From contig JAKJXP020000118.1 in assembly GCA_022225965.2 (NCBI GenBank), forward strand, positions 62,001-126,000: a stretch of 64,000 nucleotides of DNA, read 5' to 3'. This stretch comes from Diatrype stigma. Its lineage: Eukaryota; Ascomycota; Sordariomycetes; Xylariales; Diatrypaceae. Position 1 is the stretch's first letter; each line of letters opens with the position of its first letter. Below, piece after piece: positions 10,564-22,378 of this stretch. Both the position numbers and the translations under genes were made by a program. The notes under the pieces were generated by a model, which worked only from the letters and a program-made list of their open reading frames with translations, was not told the origin of the DNA and did no database searches.

Positions 10564-11568
10564 GTGTAATCGAGATGCAACGTGTAGTGTTTAGGAAAGT
10601 TCTCAGGGTTGAGGATAGCTCTGAGGATGTTGGCTTCCAACCTAGGTTATATATCGGGCCATGATGCACCAGGCCTCAAGCATGCATTTCAGGTCTGACT
10701 TGGCGCAGCGTTAAGCGCTTGCAACCCAGAACCAACGTGGAAACTGCTACAAAAATGAAAAGACAAAAATGCGACGCATCAGGGTCTGGCGGTTAGACCT
10801 GACTCTGTTCCAACTGTTCCCTCCATGATAGTACCTATACTTTGTGTAGGTAGGACAAAGTTGTGGGAATACCTGCATACCTAGGTACATATAGGTAATT
10901 AACCCCTGTATCACTGTTCTGACAGTGACTGCGACCTCGGAAGTACAGACCAGTAGGTACTTGAGACCCAGGTGTCAAGACATGGGGGTCACTTGGATGG
11001 ACAGATGGACAGCCTTGAGATTGGCTAGAAGATTAGGCAGACACCCATGGATCAGTATTATTCCTGCAGGCCACGTCACACCTGCAACAGTTGACTGGCT
11101 AGAGGCACATTGAAAATATTTGTGGTGCGGCACATGCATACATATTGGATGTTACTACATGTAGGTTATACTTATAAGTCACTGATCTGCTCTTGCCTTC
11201 CATTCTTTTGACACTGATATATCATCTTTCAAGGAATAGTGCCTGCCCCTTCTAGCCATGGCTATTTTAGGGACCTAGCATCTTTCACAATAGCAACCCC
11301 TTCTTTGCTGAAGGAACCTACGCAAGGTCGGCACCTGAGCCCAGGCTTATAAAGAGAAATGCGCGTACATGTCTTGGGCCCGAGATCTTTGGTCTTCTAT
11401 TGCCATGGGTCTACGTGATTCTGTCATATCCTAGCTTGTTCACCGTCGTTGACTTTGACGTCTCGCGGTCATTATACAAGAGAAGCATCATCCGCACCAT
11501 TGCAAACAACTAGTTCGTGGACGAATGACGAATGCTTCCAATCAACATCAATCATTACCTTATTCACC
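10564..11568. other. Divergent intergenic region with a TACCTAGGTA palindrome
   Basis: This is the shared upstream region between the orphan coiled-coil gene (-) and the Hsp70-like gene (+). A perfect 10-bp palindrome TACCTAGGTA lies at 10878-10887. No other gene was seen. Confidence 0.5.
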
Positions 11569-13569
11569 ATGGGCTTAGATTTTGAGGGCCTGGCAATATC
11601 CGATCGGAAGATCATCGTTGCCATTGATTTCGGGACAACGTATAGCGGGATAGCATGGGCGGAAACCCAGAGGCACGACAGGCGCACAGCCATATCCACT
11701 TGGCCGATCAGCCAGACAATTCGAGATGGAAAGACATCGGAGAAGGTCCCGACGAAATTAAGGCACATAGGTAGTGACATCGAATGGGGCTTCCAAGTCC
11801 CGCTTCAAGCACCCCCTGACGAGGTGATTCAACGGTTCAAATTGTATAGACCAAAGTCATATTCGACAATGGTGATATATCATACTGATGCGCTGCAGAG
11901 ACCTGGAACCTTCCCTCCAGCCTTCGAGCTCGAGCCAAAGAAGCACTAATCGATATGATGCACTGGAACTAGTCGCAGAGTATCTGTCAAAACTTGGAGA
12001 GCACTTTCTCTATACCTTGCGCCAGAAGCTAGGCGGGGCTTTCGTCTCCAAAGTACCGCTCGAGTTCATCTTGACGGTACCAGCTATATGGAGCGACCTT
12101 GCCAAGTCAAAAACACTCATAGCCTGCCAGCGCGCCGGGCATCCATTCCAGGGTAGGAAGATAACTCTAGTATCTGAGCCGGAAGCAGCGGCGATTTACA
12201 CGTTGCATGGCCTGGATCCACACGATCTCCAGGTTGGAGATTCATTCGTCATTTGTGATGCCGGTGGTGGCACCGTGGACTTGATTTCTTACACCATAAC
12301 CACGCTGCAACCCATCCTCGAGATCAAAGAGGCATCAGTGGGGTCTGGCGCTCTGTGTGGATCAACTTACCTGAACCAACGGTTCGAGATGTTCCTCAGA
12401 AGTAGGCTGAAGAACGAAGATGGATTCGATGACGAGCTCGTAGCGGAGGCTATGGAACGATTCGAAGATCAGGTGAGTAGTGAGGCTCCTATTTCCCTTT
12501 TACGATACTACGCGGAGTAGTTGCTATGGCACTATAATGCTGCAAGAGGACTGACAATACCACAGACAAAAAGACATTTCTCAATGGCCGCACTACCCGA
12601 TGACACTTTTCAAATTCCGGTTCCTGGCCTGGCCAATAACAAGGCATTGGGCATTCAAAGAGGTCGTCTCCTGTTGAAAGCCAAAGATCTTCAGATGATG
12701 TTTGAGCCTGTGATCCAGCAAATCATAAAATTGGTGCAAGACCAGATCACTTCGAGCCAGGTCTCCATTAGGGCGGTGCTCTTAGTAGGCGGTTTCGGTT
12801 CTTCGACCTACTTAAGAGAACGACTGCGTAATACGCTTGGTGGCAATATTCAAATCATGCAACCCCCCAACGCTTGGCTGGCTGTTGTGCATGGAGCAGT
12901 GATGAAAGGGCTTGCACTCAGCGCTCCAGCTCAGCTTAGTCGGGTCAAAGTTGAAAATAGAATAGCGAGACGACACTGCGGGTCAAAACATTCTGTTGAA
13001 TATGATGACGACAAACATGCATCGATAAAATCTAAGAAGCGGTGGTCTGGCTTTTCTGGGTGCTACAAGGTTGACGTAATGAACTGGTTTGTCCAGAGGG
13101 TATGTATTTGCTTGAATCTGGTTTATCTTACATTCATCACCGTGGCCGCATTTATACTGAACATGGATTTGCTAGGGAGAAAACGTCTCTGAGAACAAGC
13201 CTATATATCAATATTACTCTGAACATCAGCTTGTCAGCTTTGGTCACCCCCAGAGAATTAAACTACAAGTCTTGGTGGATAATACTGCCCGACCTGCGGG
13301 CCTACTACGCGATGAAAAAATCAAACTCCTGTGTAATGTCAGAGCAGACATCAGTCACATTCCAGAGAGCCAGCTCACGAAAGAGAAAGGCCATGACGGA
13401 GAGATGTATTATTGCTTCGAGTGGGAGCTTGAAATACTGTGTAAGTTTATTATCACTGAACATATTACGAGTTTGTTATTAACAATAGGTAGACCATTCG
13501 GCTTCGACTTCCTGGACAATCATACATAAGGGACGACGGTACGATACAGTAACAGCAGAGTACGTCTAA
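11569..13569 (+). CDS. Hsp70-like ATPase-domain protein without a substrate-binding domain
   Basis: Five exons (11569-11843, 11899-12472, 12566-13099, 13176-13440, 13493-13569) give about 574 aa. The actin/Hsp70 ATPase signatures are present in order: DFGTTYSG near residue 20 (phosphate 1), CDAGGGTVDL near 212 (phosphate 2) and LLVGGFGSSTYL near 358 (adenosine). The protein ends shortly after the ATPase core, with HKGRRYDTVTAEYV, and has no peptide-binding beta-sandwich or lid. It therefore belongs to the expanded Hsp70-like group of filamentous ascomycetes, not the canonical chaperones. The first intron (55 nt, GTATAG donor) resolves an apparent frame break and restores FKLDLEPS, a match to relatives. 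The last junction was chosen because it opens the frame through the conserved tail. No targeting peptide was seen. Cellular role unknown. Confidence 0.87.
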
Positions 13570-14248
13570 TGGCTGCTGAGCTGAGAAGAGAGGTTCTTTC
13601 GAGTCGATATGAGCAGTCAAGACAATCAAAGCATCGCGTTGTCTACCTGTTCTGTTCTAGAAGAAAGCTTGGATGTCTTCGTATGTTAAACTAGTAGGAT
13701 GGAAGGCGCAAGATCTCGGATGCAGATTGAGCCGAGCGTTTCGATCTTCAAAATAAGGAGTGGGGAAGTTACCTGTCATAAAGGGGGTGCCAAGCCACTA
13801 GTAGCTGCCACATCGTATTAGGTAATCCAAGCCCCCCTATTTAGTTGCGATATCGCGATAATGACTGTACCCCTATTATTCATTGCTTTGCTGCCGGTTG
13901 CCGCGATAAACCCTCGCTGTACTACGAAAGAGTGTTCCTCGACACGGTGAACAGTTCAATTTGATCGAGTAGACATTCGTATCGTATAAGATATATGAAC
14001 AGATTAACAACTAGGGAGGGAATCACCGAAGGAAGGACAGTGCAATCAATAATTGGTAAATTGAATCGAGTAGATACCTGATGCGGAGAATTCCAATCCG
14101 ATGTCCGTATTTCCCCCCAACTCCAACCCATGAAGAATCGCCATCTCGTCGTTCTTTGCCTTGAGATGCCCTATGCAAGATTCGTGAATCCCACCAACTC
14201 CACCCCCCGCCTCCGCTGCCTCGCTCCCCCACCTTTAACAAAGAAAAC
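13570..14248. other. Convergent 3' intergenic region
   Basis: This lies between the 3' ends of the Hsp70-like gene (+) and SIP5 (-). No gene, RNA or repeat was recognised. Confidence 0.5.
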
Positions 14249-16874
14249 CTATTGCGTGACTTCACTCGGCTGTTCTGATGCGTTGAAATGACCAAGCTGC
14301 TTAGAAACGTCAACAGCTGGTGTTTCGGGCGTAACGATCAGCTGTGGGGTCGATACGCCAGTGATTTCCCTATCCGTTTCCGCACCACTGGATGTGCTTG
14401 GACCGGGCGGTACGAGCAAGTTGCTTGGCTCTATCTCGGAGCGTTCCTCAGGCTGACTCGTGGCCCCTTCAGCATGCTCGACATGCTCACCCTCGGGCTC
14501 GCTCGTGTCCGTAGCTTTGGTCTCTGGACTCTGCCGACCATCGAGTCCTGGTGACATCTCGCCGTCAATTGGGACACCAACCATTTCTGCTAAGCTCCTG
14601 AAGTTGAACAGAGGCTCTGAAGGGGTAACGCTATCTTCCTCCTCGGCGCGACCACCAAAACTCAGACCACTTGCTCTCCGATCATCCGTAGCATCCAACA
14701 TGTCTTTGCCACCATAACTGCCATGCACACTATCAACGCCGCTAGAGCTGATAGAACTAGCATTGCTCATTTGGCGAAGATGAGAAGATCCCCTCGACGG
14801 TGCTATTGGAGACGGAACTAGAGTTACTGGACGGCCGGTGGGATGAGAGCCTGACTGATCGCTGCGATCGATGGCTTTGCCCTTATCTTCATCATTGGAG
14901 GTGGGTGTTGAGTCGGTGCTGGAGGAACCTGTGGGTGTTTGGCCACTCATCCCGCCGCTTTGCCGAGCAGACGCAGAGCCTGCAGCTACGCCAGCCTCTA
15001 TACGTAGGTTACTGGCACTATTGCCACGCCTGCGTCCAGCTAGTCCTAGGCTGAGAGAGCTTGCGCTGGCACCACTCCCCGCCTGGCTACCATAGACATC
15101 ACCCTTATTCTTCTTGGCTGCTTTGCGTTCGTCTTTCTCACGTTTCTTGGCGTCTTTGCGGGCTTCCTTGTCTGCCTTTCTCTGGCGTTCCTCCTCGTCT
15201 GCCAAGCTTAACCGAATGGCTTCCGCCATCATCAAATTCTCGAGATGGGCCGGATCAAACCGTTCTCGACCGAGCCCTGCTCTGCCTGACGAGACACGGG
15301 GCCCCGGCTCCATACCATCAGGCGCATCACCGTTTCCGTCATACGGCTGCGCATTCGCACCAGTTCCTGGGCTTTCAGCGCCACGAGCATCTCTAGTGCT
15401 GCGACGACTAAATCTACTCGGGCGACCAAAGATCCCTCGAGGTTCGTTGTTTCCCATTACAAAGGCTGCATGGTGGAGTGCATCAGCAGCAGCGGCTCTT
15501 CTGCGTTGCTGTGCTCGAGCTGCAGCCAACTTGGTCGTCCAGTCGGGCCGGACTCGGTCGGTCGTGATAACCCCTGGAGCATTAGCAGCTAAGCTCTGTG
15601 CTCTTCTACGGTTGGCCTGGGTTGGCGAAGTAGGCGTCATAGGAGAGAGATATGAGTTGAGAGAGCTCGATGACGACATGGCTGTACCGATAGCACCAAG
15701 CCCGGACGTATTGGCTGCATAAGTCAGACCACGCCTGAACGGAGGTGGTTCATACGTGACACCAAACTCAGTCTGAGTGCAATACGGGCATTTCGCCGGT
15801 TCCATGATAAGCTCACCCGTCGGTTCTTCGGTACTCGCAGGGCTATCGGTGCCATCTTCGTGGTGCTCTGGATAGTGTGGATCCGGTCTTTTGATCTGTA
15901 CAAAACACTCGCTGCAAATCAACTGGTCGCAGCAGCGCGTGCGGTTTAGGTAGGAAGGATAGTACATCAGGCATAGTGGACATTCAGTCCCATCCTTGTA
16001 TAAAAACACTTCTACGGGCTGGCCATTCACGAATGGATCACGCGGAAGGTTGACCTCTCGAGGCGTCATGTCGGAGCTGGAACCATTGCGGGTCAGATTA
16101 AGAGCTGCGGCTAGAGCCTTATGCGGTTTTAATGGCGAACTAGCCCTTGGCGGAGCGGGGGACGTTGGAGATGATAAGCCTGAGCCATGATTCGATGCCG
16201 TCACGTCAGAGGATGCTGACATCGTTCTAGGTCCCATTGGTACGGTTAGGCTGTTGACGTTCGATGTCGATGTGCCACTGGACTCAACGTTCCTGGGCTG
16301 AGGTACGAGATTTTTAGGAATTTTATCCACGGGAGGGATTTCAAGGCCCCGCGCAGCAGCAATGATCTGATGTACTGCCCAGTCTTCTTTGAAATCATCA
16401 AGTCCACGCCAGAAGGGCGCCAACTTCCTTTCGATCTATCACGGATCAATGGATTAGTGATCGAGCTTAAACGTTGACGTGCATGCACCTTACCTGTAAC
16501 TGGCGCACGACCGGTTTACTGAAATCCTCCGAGGCTGTGTAGATACCCGTTGTCACCAAATAACCTCCGTCAACATGTTCTTCTCTTATGCTCCGCTCAC
16601 GCTCCTTAGCACGTGCCACGCGTTCTTTCTCTAGCCTCCTGGCCTCTCTTTCTTGTTTAGTCTCACGATGTTCGAAGGGCACATCCTGGCTGCGAGAGCT
16701 TGAGCCTCCGGTGAGCAAACCCAAGGAAGCAAGCTCGGGTCTGCTAGCACGTCGTGATCGATCAGGCAGGTCACCTTGATAACCAGCACCCCCTGAACTA
16801 CCCCCTGCATCCAGAGTTGAACCTGGACCGAAGCGTGACCCACCCCGCGCCTCCTTTCCGTGTGTATTACCCAT
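14249..16874 (-). CDS. SIP5: SIP5-like protein (Snf1-interacting, zinc-finger)
   Basis: Two exons, 16874-16494 and 16435-14249, are joined by a 58-nt phase-0 intron (CAG/GTAAGG donor) and give about 855 aa. In yeast Sip5 binds the Snf1 kinase and the Reg1/Glc7 phosphatase and is linked to the glucose response. The N-terminus MGNTHGKE resembles an N-myristoylation signal. A basic helix of [10 protein letters not shown] type follows. The zinc-binding core has [10 protein letters not shown], then [11 protein letters not shown], and later [13 protein letters not shown]. The C-terminal half is long, Ser/Pro/Thr-rich and apparently disordered, with a charged [14 protein letters not shown] patch. 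The long tail makes it larger than yeast Sip5, as is common in filamentous fungi. Family call is confident; the role in glucose signalling is by family only. Confidence 0.88.
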
Positions 16875-17526
16875 ATCTGCAAAGATTACCAGACAGATCT
16901 CGGGAACAACAGTAAGATCCTGGAAGGCAGAAAAGGCGCTCGTGGCTCATTTGTTTCGTTCCCAGCTGGTATTGTCGGTAGACAAGCTAGACCTGTTGAT
17001 GTTTAGTGCCCTGCCAATGTAGATGATTCAATAATAGCTAGTCCTTTCAGCAGGGATGAAAGTTGCTCAGAGATAATATAGTTATTGAGCCTAGTGTCTG
17101 AAGTGAAGCCGTCTTCGTCTCGGGATCAATGATGTTGAAACTCGTAGTCGTGTGGGAACAGACCGGGCCCTTGGAGAGAACGACAATGGTCTCCGGAATA
17201 GCATTCGGCTCGGTAATCAACAACGGGGGCGTGTGTGCGGATGGTCGATCAATAAATGTAACGCATGCTGGAGCCGTTGTTGCTTTTGAGGTAACAGGCC
17301 TGACCGCAGGGGTTGACGGATAGGTCAATAGCCGGGAATCCAGTCAATGCCGATCTGGGGGAGCTGGAGCGACAGCAGCCAACGTGAGAAGGCTGATAGG
17401 TATGCGATACGGGTCTAGGGTTGATGTTCGTCGTTCGTGTGAATTATCTCGGTCGTCCCTTCAGCGCGAGTATGCTAGAGTGAAGTTTGCGGGACGCGAG
17501 AGGCGAGAGGCGAGGCGCGAGATGCA

Positions 17527-17574
<48 letters not shown>

Positions 17575-20382
17575 AGGACAGTTTATAGTCCTAAGTGTTT
17601 CTGTACGTCAACGAGGGCGAATGATCCAGGTCTGGTGTAGACCTGGTGTAGACGTTTTGTGGCGCTCGTTTGTTATAGTGTACGTGTATAGATAGATATG
17701 TAATGCGAGTAAAGAAAAGAGCTTGGTCAAAATGTTGGTCGAAATATTGGTCAGAATGATGTTGCAGGCTCGACAGCGCACAGCGCCCTTCCCTTCTGCT
17801 TCTCCTGCCTTGGCCTTATCCCGCCCCTCGGTTTCCCCGGTTAAGAACCAAGCTAGCGAAAACAGGTAAAAGGTCTAAAAGGGACTCGAGCAACCTAAAG
17901 TCTAGGTGCGTAGCCAATGGGTTCTATTGGAAAGGACCTATTCGACTCTAGGTATTATCGCAATGGAGACCATGAAGAACAGAAGTGCGAAATGCTGCCC
18001 AAACTTGAAATTCCAAGGAGCACGACCGACACGGCAGCCGTCGATGAAGTAATAGCTGGTAATAGCTGGTAATGGCTGGCTGGCTGGCAGGCCGGTAATG
18101 CAAGGCCAAGGAACCCAAGAGGTGGGGGAGAAATGCAGGAAACAGCTTCCGAGATCAATGATTCTTGATGGCGACATTCCACTGCTTCCTTGTCAGGGTG
18201 GAACACAAGCTCCCAAGGGCCTTTAAGGGCTCTCAAGCTTCGCCTAAGTGCTAAGGCTAGGCTACGCTAGAGCTTGCTCAGGTCTTTAGTAGATTTCATA
18301 GGCTGCATTCCAACCTGGCTGAGTAATTTAGTGGACCCGTCTACGTGGTCACGCCCCTTGCATGAGGACCTTGAACGCTCAAGTCGGGTCCCCGTCTTGC
18401 AGGTTGTGCTTGGTAGTGGACTGGCAGCTGTTTTTGTCTGGCAGTCAGCTATTGTCTGCCCGGTACCTAGGTAATCACTAGCATATCCTCCAGCTACATA
18501 ACTACGTACTATGGTACAGTCATCAGCATACAAATACTGCTCGAAATCCTGACTCGCAGCATGATGGATTATCTGGTTACTAATTCTTTAGCGGTACAGA
18601 CTTAAGCCGGGATTGACATTGTAATTCTTCCCCTTCAATGTATGATCCGCAAGATCATGTCTGGCGATAACCTACCACGGTTGAGGGTGTGTGGTCCCTA
18701 TTATAGGGGCGATTATAGGTCATCGGCAGTCATGAGGCACAATGCCTCATTCTCATCCCCCACATCCCCGTTAACCTTTGTTTGTGATTCGTCCGCGCCG
18801 GCTCCTTATCACATCCTAACATTGTAGTATTCAGTTCATGACTTGTCCTGAGATACACAAATATCACTTTAATTAATCGCAATCGGCCACATGAGCCTAT
18901 AGTTACCGGGTAAGGAATTTGACAGCTGCAACTCTGCTAGATGAATATCCATGAACATTGGCTTCTGACTGGGCCCACTTTGATAAGCTTCACAAAGCTA
19001 TTTTTAGCTTCTGGACAAGGATGCTAACGAATGACGAACGACGAACGACCGCAAGCCGTCTCTGTTGACAATAAGGAGAGAGGAGGGGAGAGTATACACC
19101 TGAATCTACATTGCCCGGTGGTTGTAGAGCTTTGAAGAACATCTACAATTTATAACTATTTCATGTGAGAACTAACCTTTGAAGAAGGCGTTCTCTTTTT
19201 TATCATACTTATATTGAATCCGACCGAAGGTTAAAGCTTATAAATGTACGAAGTGAAATCTTAAGCTGCAAACCTCACATCGATGCCTTCAAGGCTTGAA
19301 CCAATGGAATAGCACATAGTGTCTTAGCGATTATATCCTAGATGAATTTGGGGTCCTGTTAAGGTCTTTCATATTGTCACTGACCGTCTCCTCTTTGCAG
19401 CTTTACCCGAATGTTCATGTTTTCAAGGATTCCGCTATGAGTCTCTGCACATGGATCCTAGTGGAATGCTGGTAGATAGATATGAGAACTGGCTTAGAGT
19501 ACCTTGACCAGTAATTGTGGCAAGAAAGAATGATCACTCTTCCAAATATGTATGTAGGTACCAACTCATACATACCTACATATCAACCTCATTGTGTATA
19601 TGGTAGTTCACGCAAACCAAGACTTCTATTAATGTTAATGCATTCATGTCTCTGCATCGGCAGGTTCTTCACACATCTATCATGTGGAAACCACCCACTA
19701 CAAAATCGGTATATACTCTTATGGAGTGAGTGCCTAGTTGAGCTGTCTGGACTCACTGATAACATGACGTTTTTGTATAGCATCTACAGCAATTGTGTGT
19801 GAGAAACATGCCATGTTTTATCTCAATGGGAAGATAAAGAATCGTTTTATTTGCAGGGCATCAATTCAACATGCATGGAAGGATGGACCCTGGAACTGGG
19901 GGCTGGCCGTTTGGAAGCAATCGCATATGGGTAGGTGCATACTACATACTTATGTTGATGTCTTGGTTTTGACAAGCCTCAGCTGGATGTGATCATAGTA
20001 AGTAGGTAGACCCAAACACCTTGCCTTCTATGATACTCAGGCCCCAGCGTGCCTGCCTGCCTACCTGCGAACAAATATATTGTGAGACAACAAACAAGGG
20101 CCAACAAGGAACCTTCAAGCCAAACTTCAGGCAGCCAGGCCAGTAGCTGAAGCTCCTTCCATACATACCTATATTCCAACCCGATATCCCCCAGTCCAGT
20201 ATCCCCCAAACCAACACTCTCAGACTACCCATCTACACAACTTGAATTCATCCATCGTCGGCCCCAAGACGTCATTGCACTGATCTCGGCTTCTCATACA
20301 ACCTCCTTCAAGAAGACCTCTCACCAAACCAACCCAAGAACAACAACCACACACCACCTAATTCTCACGACCGAAGAAAACA
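16875..20382. other. Long intergenic tract (3.5 kb) without a supported gene
   Basis: This is the divergent region between SIP5 (-) and the SMP-domain gene (+). It holds a heptamer array (17521-17576), a short GGTAATAGCT/GGCT-rich stretch near 18045-18095 and a perfect TACCTAGGTA at 18464-18473. Open frames of 60-100 codons here show no motifs or splice partners. SIP5 5'-UTR introns could lie in the first few hundred bases. Confidence 0.5.
17521..17576. repeat. GATGCGA heptamer tandem array
   Basis: Eight consecutive 7-bp units of GATGCGA, with single-base changes in the first and last, preceded by a degenerate GAGGCGA stretch from about 17507. It lies about 650 bp upstream of the SIP5 start codon. 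No coding role is apparent. Confidence 0.9.
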
Positions 20383-21020
20383 ATGGCATCCAACCGCACT
20401 CTGGACGGCCCAACCATCTCCAACATCACCAACAAGGAGAAAGAGATCACCGGCGAGCCGTGCCCCGTCAAAGGCGGCCCCACGGCCCAGGCACAGAAGC
20501 ACAGCGGCGAGCCGATCACCAGCGAGACCGTATCGGCGGTCGCGGATGGCGAGAAGAAGGTGGTCGGCGGAGACGGCCCTCGTGCCGGGGGCCCTGCCGC
20601 CTACGTCCAGGGCCTTGCCATTGCAGCAGTGGTCCAGAGACCTCGGGCGTTGCTACAGTAAGGGATACCTAGATAACCGGAGTCCCTTTATGTCGTCATT
20701 CCAGATTTATTGCTGACTTTATCACTATTCCGGCATTGCAGTCCCAGCATACTGGAAAGCTCGACGGCAGCACCATCTCCGCCATCGCGGATGCCGAGAA
20801 GCGTATAACAGGCAAGAATGACGTCGTCAAGGGTGGACCAACTGCCCAGGCCCAGAAGCACGCGGGCGAGCCGATCAACAGCCTGAACCTTCACGATATC
20901 ACCGAGGGTGAGAAGGCCATTACCCACCAGGCCACGGTTGTCAAGGGTGGCCCGACCGCCACGGCCCAGAGTGAGCTCAGCAAGAGCCGCAAGCAGGCCA
21001 ATGGGTCCGATAGAGCTTAA
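20383..21020 (+). CDS. SMP (seed-maturation/LEA-like) repeat protein, intron boundary unresolved
   Basis: The product has four repeats of about 38 aa, each running from an ITxxEKxITG-type block to GGPTAQAQKHxGEP. This is the SMP domain named from plant seed-maturation (LEA-type) proteins, small hydrophilic proteins linked to desiccation tolerance. Exon 1 starts at 20383 (CAACAATGGC context) and codes two repeats. Exon 2 runs 20742-21020 after a clear TTGCAG acceptor and codes two more. The donor is a problem: the best consensus, GTAAGG at 20658, gives the wrong frame. The position predicted by repeat alignment (after 20610) reads GG, not GT. A weak in-frame donor GTGGTC lies at 20629. Unspliced, exon 1 stops at 20659-20661 after 92 aa. 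Repeat identity is sure; the junction, and whether the gene is intact, are not. Confidence 0.75.
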
Positions 21021-21386
21021 AGGAGTACTCGGGACCGGAGTGAGTGTATCGACATCAACGGCGTTATGGGAGGTCAAAAAGGATCATCAATAGTGGAGTT
21101 TCGGAGGAAAACCGCGTCCTAGTTCAAGTCTATTATCATGTACTCTGGGGTTCGATTATGTAACTTGGCACGACCACGATGATGAAAACTGGCTTGTAGG
21201 AATTTGACAGCTTGTATTGTTAAATTGACATGATACGTTTGGTTTTCGCAAGTAAACTTTTCTACACATGTTTACTGACCCCCCGTAGTTCGTGCTCCTC
21301 CCGTAGTTCGTGCTGATATGATAGCATAATACTTCCTAGCCAGCCGTCTTCGGCTAAATGATTCCAAGACTGACTCCCTAAACATT

Positions 21387-22378
21387 CTAACAATCATCTG
21401 CCCCGACAATGACATTGAAGTCATCCACATCGAACTTCTGCCCCTGTATAACATAGTCCTTGCCAATCAGGCTGTGGCACTCGGAGCGGATGTCCACGGC
21501 GAAGCTCGCCAAGTCGGCGCAGCTGTGCTTCTTCTCGACCGGTGTATCGTTGCAGAACCAGATGGCCGCATCCCACGAGCAGCTGATGCGCGTGCAGACA
21601 CTATTCCACCAAAACCGCCCCGGTCAGCAAGTCATGGCACTCGATACAGCCCGCAGAGCACAGGAATCTAGGCAAGGAGAAGTAAAAGGGGCTTTCCTCG
21701 GATGTGCACCTACCGAGGCCCGGGAGCCGCGCTGCAGCCACTAATTCCTCTTAGATAGTCGATTCCATTTTGAAGGGGCTTGTTATCAACGACACCCGTG
21801 CCGCCGATCCAGCAGAATATCTTTCCCTGTACATGTTTCCCGCGCGAGAGAGTTCAGGTGGCTTGCATTAGCTTCTATGTGTCGTCTACAGTGATAATTC
21901 TGGTGCTTCTGTTGGCTGGGAAAGCGTCGTGTGGGAACCACCCTCTCTCGATTGCCGAATAGAAAATAGGTGGGTATCGATGAATATGGCAAGGGGACGG
22001 GGACGGGGAAGGGGGAGGGGTAGGGGAAGGGGGTGGGGGGTAGATGCAGCTATGCATACCTCTCGAGAGACGAGTCTTGGTGCTTGATCCGTGGATTGGG
22101 ACACCAATGGACTGGTTATGTTGACATCGTCCAATGCTGCTAGCTGGCTGTGAATCTCCTAGGCCATGAGTTTAGTAGTCTAGTGATGACAAGTTTATAT
22201 CGACGTCTAAGAGGAGGCCCACCTGAATGGTGCCGCTCAGGACGACCTCAGTGCTGTCGGTCATGTTCACCCCTCGAAACACCATCGGCACAGCGGTGTA
22301 GCCATCCAGTGGTGACTTCAGGCCCTTGGCTGCAGCCACGGAATTGATGATCGTGACGAGGAACTGAGTAAACTTCAT
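21387..22378 (-). CDS. Small secreted cysteine-containing protein (candidate effector-type)
   Basis: Four exons, read 22378-22223, 22158-22060, 21826-21714 and 21600-21387, join in frame to about 193 aa. The start at 22378 was chosen because it gives a classic signal peptide (MKFTQFLVTIINSVAAA). The mature part has eight cysteines, enough for four disulfides, in GKIFCWIG, SGCSAAP, CTRISCSWDAAIWFC, KKHSCAD, RSEC and the last residue of GADDC. The tail, GQKFDVDDFNVIVGADDC, resembles a recurrent ending in fungal small secreted proteins. Several Asn-X-Ser/Thr sites (VNMT, VNIT) suggest glycosylation. I cannot name the family. The third intron (21827-22059) is long at 233 nt and carries a strongly G-rich opposite strand. 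Secretion is confident; a host-interaction role is only inference. Confidence 0.78.
21993..22040 (+). other. G-run array with G-quadruplex potential, intronic
   Basis: At least eight runs of four or more G separated by 1-3 bases sit on the + strand, opposite to the transcribed secreted-protein gene and inside its 21827-22059 intron. In the pre-mRNA the same stretch is a C-rich tract. The pattern satisfies the standard G4+ short-loop rule many times over. Confidence 0.85.

Noticed and set aside
11844..11949. Frameshift in the Hsp70-like gene
   Set aside because: A 55-nt intron with GTATAG donor and CTGCAG acceptor explains the frame change and restores a family motif.
17521..17576. CRISPR-like array
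   Set aside because: Heptamer tandem repeat with no spacers; CRISPR does not occur in fungal nuclear DNA.
18267..18533. Reverse-transcriptase-like YADD motif on the minus strand in the SIP5-SMP gap
   Set aside because: YADD occurs once without the surrounding RT blocks (no LPQG-like or flanking hydrophobic pattern), no RNase H, integrase or LTR nearby. Likely chance.
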